Assembly (NCBI RefSeq): GCF_003945595.2
Contig: NW_024104096.1
Span: 4,397,501 to 4,461,500, forward strand
DNA from: Pipra filicauda
Lineage: Eukaryota; Chordata; Aves; Passeriformes; Pipridae
Length of the DNA stretch: 64,000 nt
Direction: 5' to 3'
The position numbers were made by a program, and so were the translations under genes. The notes beneath the pieces were generated by a model, which saw nothing but the letters and a program-made list of their open reading frames with translations, made no database searches and was not told where the DNA came from. This document shows positions 13,275 to 24,080 of the stretch, piece by piece (the stretch's first letter is position 1; each line of letters begins with the position of its first letter).

Positions 13275-13713
13275 GTCCCAGCCCAGTGCTGAGAAGGGCA
13301 GAGAAGCTGGTGAAGGGTCTGGAGCACAAGTCTTACGAGGAGCTGCTGAAGGAGCCTGGAGGAGAGGAGGCTCAGGGGGGCTCTTATCACTCTCTACAAT
13401 TCCCTGGAAGGAGGCTGTGCCCAGATGGGGGTTGGCCTCTTCTCCCAGGCAACCACCGACAGGACAAGAGGACATGGCCTCAAGCTGCAGCAGGAGAGGT
13501 TTACGTGGAGGAATTTCTTCACGTAAAGGGTGATTGGGCATTGGAATGGGCTGCCCAGGGAGGTGGTGGAGTCACTGTCCCTGGAGGTGTTTAAGAAAGA
13601 CTGGACGTGTCATTAACTGCCATGGTCCAGTTGACATGCTGGTGTTTGGTCACAGGCTGGACTGGATGGTCTCAGAGGTCTCTTCCAGCCCAAGTGACCC
13701 TGTGATGCTGTGA
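13275..13713 (+). mobile_element. CR1 LINE 3' fragment, forward orientation
   Basis: CR1 consensus blocks appear in forward order: gtgctgagaagggcagagaag, acaagtcttacgaggagctg, ttggcctcttctcccaggcaac, gacaggacaagaggacatgg, aatgggctgcccagggagg, ctggaggtgtttaagaaaga and ggatggtctcagaggtctctt. It ends at the degenerate terminal repeat cctgtgatgctgtgag. The element is 5'-truncated with an intact 3' end, the normal CR1 pattern. It keeps high similarity to the consensus, so it is younger than the copy at 1.7 kb. It abuts the CpG island holding the LRMDA start. Open frames on both strands inside it (121-127 codons) are relics or shadows of CR1. Confidence 0.93.
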
Positions 13714-14700
13714 GGCGCGGCGGTCGGTTGTGCGCCGCTTTGGACTGGCGTTCTAGGCAGGATGTCACAGCGGGGCCCGGAGCGGCTGCCAGACAGGGAC
13801 CCCTGGGGCCTGGACACACAGACCCTCTCCCCACGCTCTCGCCTGTCGGCCCCGCGTTGGAGGCCCCGGTCCTGCCCGGGGCCGGCGCTGCGCCCCCCGC
13901 GCGGCCGCAGGAGGCGGCGGGAGCCCGGCGCTGGCGCTGCCACCGCCCCCGGCCCGGCCGCGCTTCCGCCCGCGTCAGCTGACTGCTGCAGGGAGCGGCG
14001 CGCCCGCTCCGGCCCCGAGCCCGCGGAGCCCCGGCCACCCCGCAGCCATGGCAGGGGTCGTGGTGAGCGGAGCCCAAGTAAGTGTCCGCAGCTGGTGCGG
14101 CGGCGGCCCCACCTGCCGGGGCAGCCCGCCCCGCCCGGCGCGTCCCCGCCCCCGGCACTGGGGGCGGCTGCTCCAACTCCGCGCCGTTTCCCGGCGCTCT
14201 GCGGTCCCGCGGGGACGGGGATGGGGGGGGGTCGGTCTCGCAAGGGCAGAGGCGGGTTGGTTTCTAAGCTCTCGTAGCACCGCGCCAGGGACCCCCGCAG
14301 GTATCGCCCCTTCGCAGCCGCGCTGGCCCGAGGCCGCCGAAGGGAAGGGGCCGAGAAGCCGCCCCTGCCCCCGCCAGCGCCGAGTGGCCCCGGGGTTGTG
14401 CTCAGAGCCCCACGGGCTGGGGGGGATGTGCCCCGGCGGTGCTTTCTCAGAGCTGGGAGATAGCGAAGCGCTGCCGTGTCGGTGACGGGGCAGTGCTGCT
14501 TTGCCACTTTTGCTGCCGCCGTGCAACAGGCGCATTCCTGGGCTGTGCTGAGGCAGCAGCGCGGCTCTGACCGCCGTTCGCTCCCCTACGAGGTGTGCGG
14601 TGCAGCCGGAGCGGGGCCCGGCGGGCCGGGCGCGTCGTGCTCCGGGGTGAGCCCCGCGTGCTCTCTCGGGCCTGGAATGGGCTGCGGGAAAAAGCTGAAG
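13712..14700 (+). promoter_or_regulatory. LRMDA: CpG-island promoter of LRMDA
   Basis: Composition changes abruptly from AT-rich DNA to very GC-rich, CpG-dense sequence, the only island in the window. It has no obvious TATA box before the start codon. It contains several GC-box (Sp1/KLF) motifs, such as ccccgccc near 14130-14155 and gggggcgg near 14160, and a perfect palindromic E-box gtcagctgac at 13974-13983. It surrounds exon 1 and continues into intron 1, typical of a dispersed-initiation CpG promoter. The transcription start is probably within about 330 bp upstream of the ATG, but the exact site cannot be read. Long open frames on both strands here (171, 187 and 285 codons) result from scarce stop codons in GC-rich DNA. 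Confidence 0.85.
14048..14077 (+). CDS. LRMDA: LRMDA coding exon 1 (start codon to first donor)
   Basis: LRMDA is a small leucine-rich repeat protein needed for pigment cell differentiation and melanosome maturation; loss of the human gene causes oculocutaneous albinism type 7 (established knowledge). Later work links it to Rab32/Rab38 and endosomal recycling machinery. Here the exon encodes MAGVVVSGAQ. The start is chosen because gcagccATGg is a strong Kozak context, because the MAGV opening matches the family as I remember it, and because CAA|gtaagt at 14078 is a near-perfect donor whose phase (0) joins exon 2 in frame. A second in-phase donor, GTG|gtgagc after 14062, would remove five residues. 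An upstream ATG at 13762, out of frame, could form an overlapping uORF if transcription begins far enough upstream. Confidence 0.82.
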
Positions 14701-14910
14701 GGGAAGGACTGAGGTCTGCTAAGTGTTGTTCCTCCTGAGAGTAAGCACCATGTACGTTTCGTTTCGGTTAGAGAGAAGTTGGAAATTAAAACACATCCTA
14801 CTGGCCTATACCCAGTGGCTTACATGGCTACTGAAAAATTTTCTGGTTAAAAATTGGTGACATTACTGCTGAACCTTTGGCTAGTATTAGGAGATTATTT
14901 ATTCTCACTG

Positions 14911-14925
14911 CCCCCCCCCCCCCCC
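14911..14925. repeat. Poly-C tract (15 nt)
   Basis: An uninterrupted run of 15 C follows cactg in intron 1, about 0.8 kb downstream of the LRMDA donor and just outside the dense CpG island. The minus strand is a G15 run able to form quadruplex structures. Such runs are often mis-sized in assemblies. Confidence 0.9.
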
Positions 14926-16797
14926 GAATAAGTGAAGCTTGTCTTCTTTTTGAAAATGGCTTACCATTAAGCCAAGGTGCAGCCCATCTAGTTGCTTCTT
15001 TAATCTGGTCACTATTCTGTATGGAATTCATGTAAATATGTGTGTGCTATGAAGGTAATTGGCTAATTTTGCTGATGCTGCAGGAAACGGTTCCTGTGGT
15101 CTCTGTGGTGCACTGTGGCACTGAGTAGTGCTCTGCTTTCTTCCCTTGGGCATGCCTTTAGCCCCTTAATTTGGCTATGTGCCTACCATACAATCTTCTA
15201 GCAGCATAGAGTAAAATATAATGCTCAGCTGACTGGAAATTTTCTCCACATGTAATTCCCCTCAGTAGCAGAGAATATGCAGTATTGAGAGTTCATACAT
15301 GACTTTTTGCTGACATTCCTTGAAGAGGTTACTCAATGAGTGTCATTGTAAAATGATCTCAGAGATTAAATGGTAATATCCTCTGAAAGTAGAGCAGAAG
15401 AGAGGTGCAACTGCTGTTGACTGGTTAACTTATGTTCTAAATATTTTGTAAAAACTTATTTTTTTCCTGACTTGCATACAGTGTGTTGAAGAGTCTGCAA
15501 GAGTATCTGAGACGTCCATAGCCTATCTGATACTGGGCTTTGTGGGAAACTTTCTGGACATTTCAGTGGGATATTGAACAGGGCACCAGTAATAAGAATG
15601 ATTGACTGTGACCAACCTGTACTATATTTGAGTTGGAGAATTAGGCAATGGAGACCTCTGCATCCAGTTTCTAATCCTATGTGATGTTCTGTGACCGGTA
15701 TAGAAAAACCTAAGAAATCTGCTGTTGCTGATGTGCCGTGCAACCAAAGAGCTGGAGTCGTGGGAGAAGTTTGCTTGCTCTCATCTCTGTAATGACGTAT
15801 CTGGATATGTACTTGAAAGCTCATCCTCATTTTGAGGGTATTTGAGATGGATGCAAAAGGAAGAATACTGAATTATGTACGTTTTGTTGTTTCCCGAGTA
15901 AATGATTTTGAACTGAAAGAACAAAAATGAAGAAATGTTCTTTTCTTGTCCATACTACTAAAGTCTTGTTTTATATCAACACTGTTCAAATACTAAAAAG
16001 TGGGGAAAACTTGTTCAAAAAGGTTTATCACATATTTCATTGCTGGCAGTTGCTGCTGTTCTTACCGTAAAGAGGGCTGTTGGGTATCTGAAGCAAATTC
16101 ATGTATGTGGGCTATAGAAATATAAAGTCAAATGCCCTTTGTGTATTTTCTGGAAAAATAAAGATAGTTGTTTTAAATTGAAAAATGTGTTTGTACTGTG
16201 AATGTGCTGAACTGAACTCTATGGAAGTAAAATCCCTTTTAAAAAGCCTGAGTGTTAAAAGGTCATGATAACCATATGTCATCTGCAGATATGCCTGTGA
16301 ATAATCTGTTTTTACCAGTTATGTAAATGTATATGTATATTATAACAGTTCCAAGGCTGGAGCTTTGCAACATTTTATGTATTTTGCCTCTTCTGTGCTC
16401 CAAAACACATTTGTTTGAACCTTTTTCTTCAGCTTCTGTCCTTGTGGAGGTAGAGATTTTATGGCCAGGTAAGTTTCTGAAGCAGTGGGAATGCAGTCCG
16501 GAGTTCCTGGCTCCTTCTCCACCACTCTTCCCTGGGTCAGAAGCAAAGTTGTCTGTGCTCCTGCTATGTTTGTAGTTGCTTAAGGTGGTCTTGCACTCCT
16601 AGTGTTAGTAGGCATCATATTTTAGTCATTTCTTTTTCAACATGTTACATTGAACCAAATGCTTAATCCGAAGAATTATTCTGCTGTTAACATGATGACT
16701 TTTGAAGGGTTTGCAAGCATTAATTTAAAGAAATCTACCATTCAGTGAAGAATGAAACAATTCTTTTATGCATACCTTTGTGTGTGCTGTAAAATGC

Positions 16798-16856
16798 ATT
16801 GAAATTTATCTTATGTATTGAAATTTATCCAGTCTACATCTTGAATGTAGACTGGA
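16798..16856. repeat. Direct repeat plus 12-bp hairpin in intron 1
   Basis: A 13-nt direct repeat (attgaaatttatc) occurs at 16798-16810 and 16817-16829. Overlapping the second copy, arms tccagtctacat (16828-16839) and atgtagactgga (16845-16856) form a perfect 12-bp stem with a 5-nt loop (cttga). Nothing identifies it as an RNA gene or transposon end. Confidence 0.75.
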
Positions 16857-18434
16857 GGAAAAACCCCACATATTTAATTCAATAAATTCTGGAAAACATT
16901 TTCTGTTATAACCAAACCAATAAGATGCCAATTACCCCAAACAGTTCCTTTCCCTTTTGTCCTTATATTTGCTAAAGTCATGTGTATGTCTGCTAGGAGA
17001 ATATATTGCAAGACAAGGTATGATTTAACAAGGGGAAGAAGTTGTTAAACTGAGCTTCAAGCTACCTGTTTTCTGCTCGTAAAAATTATTTCATTGTTGT
17101 CAGCTTTATCTGTTGAAGTTATTGAACAAAATTAATTAAATGGGATGCCATACAGTGTTATCAGATTGCAATAATTTTTAGAGTGTAAGAGACCAGGATG
17201 ACTTGCCAAAGTGCATACTGTCAGTCTGTTCTGCAGAGGAGTTCCTATTTTAACAGAAGGTGAAATACTATGAAAACAAAATCTGATGGACTCTTTTTTG
17301 CGTACTTTTCATCTAACATGTTTTAGACCAGTGGAATATGGTATTTAAATTGACTTTATATTAAATATGGAGATACTAACAATATCATATAGGTAGTGGT
17401 CTAATACAGTGGTGAAGTTCACTTAAGTAGTAAGTTACCAGTAAGGGCAACCAAGATTTCTGTAGCACAAAATCTGAAATGTCAGTGTTTTCAACACTGA
17501 GACGATGAGCCAATATAGGTGTATAGAGTTCTTGACAATAGGTTTGACAGGCTTTGTGGGGTTTCTTTGAAGAAATCAAACCAATGACTTCTAAAGCAGT
17601 ACAGCAGAAAGAACAGAAAAATTCAGGTGTTTTGTTGTTTATGTTTTTTCTGGAAATATTGTCACTCAATCCTGGCTAAAAAAAGTAAATAAACCCCAAC
17701 CAAACAAAAAAATCTGAGTAGACTGGTTTTTTTGTTACCACTAATTCTTCCTATGTTTGCTAAAGGTTGGTTAGATGGCCTGGTATGAAAAAGAGAAAAG
17801 ACATTTAGGAGTATTTTGGGTGTAATGAGAAATGTGATCTGAACATAGGTGTTGAAGGCAGAAATCTTTGAAAGTTACATGACTGTCTGAAAAAAAGCTG
17901 CATGCTTTGTTTTTCAGATCGTGGGCAGCCCTCTTGCTCTGTCCCTGGTATGTTACTGGGAATAATAATCTTCTCAGGGAATGGTTATGAGAGTGGATTG
18001 ACAATACACTGCTTAGGTATTTCTGCACCAAACTTTACAAAACAGTCTTTTAGTGTGTTGTATATGGAGAGCCAAACTGGAATGTCCTTTGGATGGCTTC
18101 TGATCCTTCCAACAAATTCCTTCTGGAGTGTATCAGAATGGTAATAGAAAGAAATGTTAGATCAAAATATTAACAGTGAAATTGAAGAAAGGTGATTTTT
18201 ATAATCAAATTATTTTTACCTGAAAGGAGACAAAGCATTGTACATAAGACTGTAGATGTAATAAATATTAAGTTGAAGGTATCAATGGGAAAATGAGATT
18301 GTGATAGATTTTATAGCAGTAAAACTTAGGTAGCTTAAAGCTGTAATGAATATTCGTGGTATTGCATGTTGTGATTGTATCAATGAGACAGAATTCCACT
18401 TATGAAATGTTTCCTTTCTGCTTCTAATTCTCAG

Positions 18435-18535
18435 GTGTCCTACATTAGTCAAGACTGTGAAGAAATTCCAGAATTCCTAGGACGAAAATATGGACATATG
18501 GCAAAAAGGCTAGATCTTAGCTTCAACTTGTTAAG
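18435..18535 (+). CDS. LRMDA: LRMDA coding exon 2
   Basis: This 101-nt exon is bounded by ttctcag and by AG|gtatgt at 18536. It continues the frame from exon 1 in phase 0 and leaves phase 2. It encodes [14 protein letters not shown], then a basic patch around [10 protein letters not shown], then [10 protein letters not shown], the start of the first leucine-rich repeat (LxLSxNxL pattern). The [10 protein letters not shown] segment is the part I recognise most firmly as LRMDA. In the protein this N-terminal stretch leads into the repeat solenoid, which mediates protein contacts in this family. The open frame runs on into the intron for about 16 codons before a stop, so intron retention would give a truncated protein. 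Confidence 0.87.
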
Positions 18536-21439
18536 GTATGTGGCAATATATAGATTTTCAAGTGCAATATGGGATGCCAACTCCTAAAATAGAATACCTT
18601 TTTTTTCAAAGTAGAAACATATATGTATGTCAAGTAGATTTAGTTGTTATCAAGTGGAAAACACTGTTTTATGGGTAATGTTTGTCTCCTTTTCTTGCAC
18701 ACTTGGAACACAAATAGCCAGGTGAGTGTGAAAATTAATTGTGTTCACATAAGTGATGCCCAATGAGGAGCCTGTGGTTTGTTCTCTGCTCAAAATGGAA
18801 AATAAGCATTATTACCTGAAGAACTGAAGAATGGGATCAAAAGTGAATTTTTCTTAACCAAACTACAAGTAATTGTGTGCTTCTCTCACTCTTTTTTTAA
18901 TTTATAGATCTCAGGTTATTATCATAAATGTTTTATAATACTGTTTTCCTAGATGGTGTATTTTGTTCTATGATTTTATTTTTGGGCAGCTACGTAGTTA
19001 AATGCTAAAGCTAAGTGCAGTTAGAATTTGTAATTCCTTCTAATTATTTAAATATATGGATTGATATAGAATTCTGTTGTATTCCTCTTAGTTTTTACAG
19101 TATCGTTTTTCATTTAATCCTTGTGAGAGAGTCAGTTGAGGTTCAGCAGTGTATTTTTCAGGTTGGAAAATCTGCAGGTAAGTAGGGAGAAAGGATTGGA
19201 GTGTAATCTTCTGTTTAAGAAAAAAACAGTTTTTTGCTGGTAGGGTTGGACTCATTTGAGTTTTCCTTTTATTTTATTGAGGGTAAGCTTAGAATCTGCT
19301 TGTGAGGGGTAAGACAGGTAGTGTGCTGGTGCCTTGTTTTCCTAGAGGGAATAAACACTGGTTTTAACTTACTTAACACTCAAAAATGTTATCCTGAGTC
19401 ACTGTCAACTCTGAAGGACTGATTCCTGCATGCAAGATGTAGCAGAGCAAAGGAGGCACTAAATCTGTGGTTTATTGTCTTATACTTCTGGATGATGACT
19501 CTGAACCTGTGGAAACTGTTATCAGAAGAGATAGTTTTGCTTGGGGAGGGGATTGAATGGGCTTTTTTGTCATTTTGTCATGAAGATAGTTCAAGATCTG
19601 TATGGGTATTTAGATTTAGCATGTCATCAACAAGACTGCTCCTTTTTTACATTTCTGGAGAAAAAAAAGTGTTTCTTTCATTTAATGCATGATTTGAAGA
19701 ACAGTTCCTCTGCATTTATTTCATAAAGTAAAATAATAACATTAATTTGGATGTAAAATACCACTTTAAAACTCTGATCATGTTTTCTTGGAGGGCTCAA
19801 TTGGTGCTATAGTTCTGAAATCTGTGTTTTCATCCCTTCTTTCCTTCTCTGCCTAAAACACTATCACTTAGCCTATTTTTCAGAAGGGATATATAATTTG
19901 GTTTTATTGAGGTTTGGGGGAGAACAATCAGCTTGTGATGTAGGATAGCTTACAGTCGTAAATCTGTGAAAGTATTTTAAGACCAGAAATCAGATTTGGG
20001 GAAAGAGGAGAAGTGTATTATTTTTTTCACTTTTTTTTTTTCTTTTTTTTAGCTTTGGGAACCTAATATTAAATTAGATGAGAGCTAGCTGTGTAATGGT
20101 TTTTTATTTAAGCAGTGATAGATATACTAAGCATATAAAAACTAAGAATGAAGTATTTATGGTATAGTAGCTGTTAAGTCTGGTCTGCACTCATATATAA
20201 ACCCTGTGCCTGCATATTATAGAGAAAGTCAGATAAGATATAGAATAAGTGTTATAACCTTAAATGAATGTCAATATAGAAGAATGCCTTGGGCAGCTGT
20301 TGAAGTGAGTGTAAGCAGTGTCGTCTTCTTTAAACAAGTATTATTGCTTGAAAAATCTGACAGCGCTGTAGTATAGCAATGAGTTTTATGATTTTTATCA
20401 GCGAATGCCTAATTTGAAAAGTTTAGTTTAGTATGCTGAGAATCTTAATGTCTACGCTTAATGTTGCTTTTAAAAGGAGTTTGATTTTCTACTGCAACTT
20501 ATCTGTTGGTAAAAGCAAAAGTTGAATGAAGAAGACCAAAGGTGATAAAAAATGAAAAAATGAAGAGAATACTAGGCTTTGCTGGCACAATATTATTTGC
20601 AGTAAATATGTTAATTTTCATTATAATATGATTTATTATTAGATGAGAGTGTGTGTGTTCATTGAAAGGAAAAAGGAAGACCAAATGTTCTTAGTATGGT
20701 GTTTTTTTACTCAGATTTCTCTGATTATTTTCTTTCTGATTGTAATATATACATAGAAAAAAAAGGATTAGTTCTTTTGAGCTGACAGTTTAATACAGAG
20801 GAAAACGTATATTTTTCACCAGGTTTTTTTCTGACTTCAGAGTTCTTCCCAGGCTAGAGCCCCTTCCTCTTCATAAAACAAAACTTAGGGCTTGTGTAGA
20901 TGCCATATTCTCTTTGCATCAGATGTGGTAAATCTAATAACAACACTTGATACATATAACTATGAAAATTTGCTTTTAAAAAGAATTTTCTTTCTTGTTT
21001 GCCTTTTTCCAAGAACTAGTGTCTCTTCTTGATTACCCTGAGCAGTACATGCATCCAGCTCTTTCTTCTGGCAGCCAAAGAGACTGTTATGTGTTGCAAT
21101 AGCTATGTGTCTCCCCTTTTCCCTGTGAGGGAAAGGAAAGATGGAGGTGAATAGCAAAAGGGAACTTATGGAGATGTTGGGAAAAAGGAGGAGGAACAGC
21201 AATTTGTTGTGTACGAGGCAGTGGAAGAAACTAGTGTTTACTTAAAAGATGCTGACTGTGATCAGCAAGATATGGTGCTACTGGATTGCGTGCTGTTTAC
21301 ATCCCTGAGAGACAGAAACCCTTCAACCCCAGACAACTATAGTCCACTTGTGAATTTTTTCTTCTCATGCCGTTTTCCTTACAGATGTTGTTTAAATGCT
21401 TTCTTATATCTTTTGTTTCCTTTTGGGACTAAAGGGGGG
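18536..21439 (+). other. LRMDA: LRMDA intron 2, first part
   Basis: The sequence opens with gtatgt and is AT-rich with T-runs near 20.03 kb. I see no coding exon, repeat family member or RNA gene. Open frames of up to about 80 codons look random. Confidence 0.6.
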
Positions 21440-21722
21440 TTTTGAAGAAGATGGAGCCAAACTCTTGTCAGATGTACAGCAAAAGAACGAGAGGCAGTTG
21501 TCACAGGCTGCTGCAAGGGAATTTCCAACCACGACGGGGAAGGTTGAGTGGAAGAGGTGCCCAGAGAGGCTGTGGAATCTCCATCCTGGGTGCTATTCAA
21601 AGTGCAACTGGACAAAGCCCCAAGCAGCCTGATCTAACTTTGAAGTCCCCCTGCTCTATACAGGGAATTGGACTAGAAGACCTCTAGATGCCCCTTTCAA
21701 CCTAAATACTATTGTTCTGCAA
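21440..21722 (+). mobile_element. CR1 LINE 3' fragment, forward, diverged
   Basis: The CR1 tail is recognisable from gatggagccaaactcttgtcag, gtgcccagagaggctgtgga, tctccatcctgggtgctatt, caactggacaaagcccc, tgatctaactttgaagt, ggaattggactagaagacct and ccctttcaacctaaatacta. The normal middle part (the accgagcactggaacagg region) is degraded. The 3' end is close to the expected terminus. Orientation matches LRMDA. Short frames through it are CR1 relics, not genes. Confidence 0.85.
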
Positions 21723-23149
21723 CTTTACTGGTGTGGTCATAATGGCCTGAGTTGTAGCAGCTCTTTTGATGTGATGTTGGTGGTGATTTTCAACCATTTT
21801 AGAAATGAACGATTTACACTGTATATTTTCAATAAGGCATGTTTCAGGAGCAGACGTGTTTTGCTTTGGGAATCTGCTCCTGAGTGTCTCGTGGCAACTG
21901 TATTTGATAACTGTCCCTGATAACAGAGTCCTTTCATAATACGTGGAAAGTATTCCCCAAGTCCCATTTAATGAAGGCATAGACTATGGGAAGAAAAGTC
22001 ATTGATGGGTTGGTGTTACTGGGAGACTTTGCTGTAAAGGATTCAAGAGGGGATAAATAACTATTGGTCATCGATCATAGAAAGTTAAAGATTTCTTTAA
22101 AAAAGAAGGTAAGTAGTAGTCACTGGTGAAGGAAAGAAAGCTATAAGTGAGTAGGAAGAATGTAATGTAGGTAGAGAGTAGAGATTTTGATGAAATACAA
22201 AGACTTTTTTTAGATGCATCATGCTGTCTGGTGGGAGGAAAAAAACCCAAACAACCCACAACCTATTCAAAGCTTTTTTTACTTGTCCTAGATAACTTTA
22301 TTCGTACCAAATTTTTCTTTTCATATTAAAGGCTGAATGCACTGCAGTGCTTGAATAACTTGATATCAGTGGTTTTGTATAAATAGGTGCCATGCTTTTA
22401 TGAATAACATCTACGGTTCAATTCACAGAGAAGTCCATTTGTAATTTTATCCTCAGTAGTTTTAAACATGTGAGTTGTTCTCCTTTTCCTTACAGAGGTT
22501 TCTTCTGGGTCTAAGCTATGAGGTGAGAGTGAATCTTTAATCTTGGCCATGAGGAAGGATTAATCCAATAATTGTGCTCATAGAGATACAAGTATCTCTT
22601 CCCTCTCTCTAGGGTGCAGATTATTTCTACTAGGAGCATGAATAATTTGCACAGTATGTGCTTGTGCATAATTTCCACTCTCCGATGAAGAAGGTGTATA
22701 TATGAAAACATCCCCTTGAACTATAATCCTAATCTGGAATGTTCCTCTGTGACTTTCGTGAGACTGAGCCTTTGTAATATCCTCTCTGTGGACTTGAGAT
22801 TGTTGTTTCTCTCTTCTGCCTACTGTTTTCTTGCCTGGGGGAATATGCAAGTGGGAGCCTGAAAATGGGCTTCAGTTTTTACAGGGCACGTTCCTCTTTG
22901 TGAGTTGAGTATGTGAAAAGAGAGGCTTTTTTTTTTCTTGCCACCTTCCCAGTCTGTGCAGCAATAAGATACGCAGAACAGAAAGATGAACAACAAAAGA
23001 GAGAGGGAAATAAAAGCCAAAATTCAAAACAAAGCATGACATTTTTTACAGCCTTTAGACTCATCTTTATAGCATTTTAAAATGTTGAAGAAAATGCACT
23101 ATTGTTAAAACTTTTTGATGGTTTTATTTATAAGGTAGAAAAATATTTT
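21723..23149 (+). other. LRMDA intron 2, no recognised feature
   Basis: AT-rich intronic DNA. Short minus-strand frames around 22.5-23.0 kb have no familiar domain. No repeat family member or RNA gene is recognised. Confidence 0.5.
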
Positions 23150-24080
23150 CACCATAATTGGGTAACTCTTAATCGTAGCAATTGCATATTTATCAGTATG
23201 AGGGGCTGTTATTAATGTAGCTGTCATGCACAAACACATTTCTGCATTAAATCCATTTAGTATGTGCATTATTTGGTCTAGAATGTCACCAGGACATCAA
23301 AGCCCCCTTAGGCATAAGAGCACAGTGCCCTGCTGTGGCTGCAGAAAGGGCTTGATCAATAAATGTAACATGTTAATGCAGAGCAAATAGAATAAAAGAT
23401 TTCTTTGACAAGACATGAAAAATCACCTTGTGGCAGCTGGCATGGTGATGCCATTTCAGCGGAGACACTAGCAAAGTTGATCTGACAAGTAAAGAGGAGA
23501 GATGATGGTTATAAGGTGCTTTTGTTTCAAACTTCTTTCTTGACCTGTCAGGTTTTGAAGGAGCCTGAATGGCCTTTTTTTGTCATGTGAAAATTGTAGT
23601 CTTAGGCAGTTATGAAGCAGTTATCTCTTCTCAAATTGTGAATGCTGCTGTTTAATTGATTCACTTAGCATTTGAAACTGTCACGCATTAATAATTGCTA
23701 AATCCTGTAGATACTGCTCCAGTGTGTCATGCTTAAATGTGTAGTTATCAGAAAATTAATATCCTTAATGAACCGATGCTTTCAAACTAGCATTGCATGA
23801 AATCTCTTTTGCCCTTTCATTTGCTGAAGGTATATCAGCCGGTTTTCAGAGAAACCCCTCCTGACAGTTGTGTGGTTTTATTTATTTATTTTTTTGATGC
23901 CCGACAAATGCCAGCTTTGCTTTGGGTACGTAGTGTGCTCAATGACAATAAATATAGTAATTATGCTGGAGTTGGTAATTAACATAATTATAGTCAATTA
24001 CGACAAATACAGTGCAGAGCTAAATGAATGAGGGTGAGAAATTAGCAAGCTAATTGATTTACCTTACGTGTTGCTTTTTC
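23150..24080. promoter_or_regulatory. Candidate conserved non-coding (enhancer-like) block
   Basis: This roughly 0.9-kb stretch lacks repeats and low-complexity runs and has the texture of deeply conserved developmental non-coding sequence: dense homeodomain-type cores, including TAATTA at 23958, 23976 and 23985 and CAATTA at 23995. Desert and intronic enhancers are common around this locus in vertebrates (general knowledge). The call is inferred from composition and motif clustering only. No conservation could be tested. Confidence 0.3.

Larger units (their letters stand above)
14078..18434 (+). other. LRMDA: LRMDA intron 1
   Basis: The intron starts with gtaagt and ends with a pyrimidine-rich stretch (tttcctttctgcttctaattctcag), a good acceptor. 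Its first 600 bp are CpG-rich and its remainder AT-rich. It contains a poly-C tract (14911-14925) and a 12-bp-stem hairpin (16828-16856). I see no nested gene. Open frames at 15.5 and 17.4 kb resemble nothing known. Confidence 0.75.

Noticed and set aside
13158..13594. Three open frames of 121-127 codons at 13.2-13.6 kb
   Set aside because: They lie largely inside a CR1 tail and are relics or shadows of it. One runs past the reverse transcriptase end into the 3' UTR.
13650..14507. 285-codon minus-strand ORF over the CpG island, plus overlapping 171-187-codon frames
   Set aside because: Several frames on both strands are open at once because stop codons are rare in GC-rich DNA. The products are low-complexity Ala/Pro/Gly/Arg with no domain.
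16828..16856. 12-bp hairpin as a microRNA precursor
   Set aside because: The stem is about half the length a microRNA precursor needs, and the flanks do not extend the pairing.
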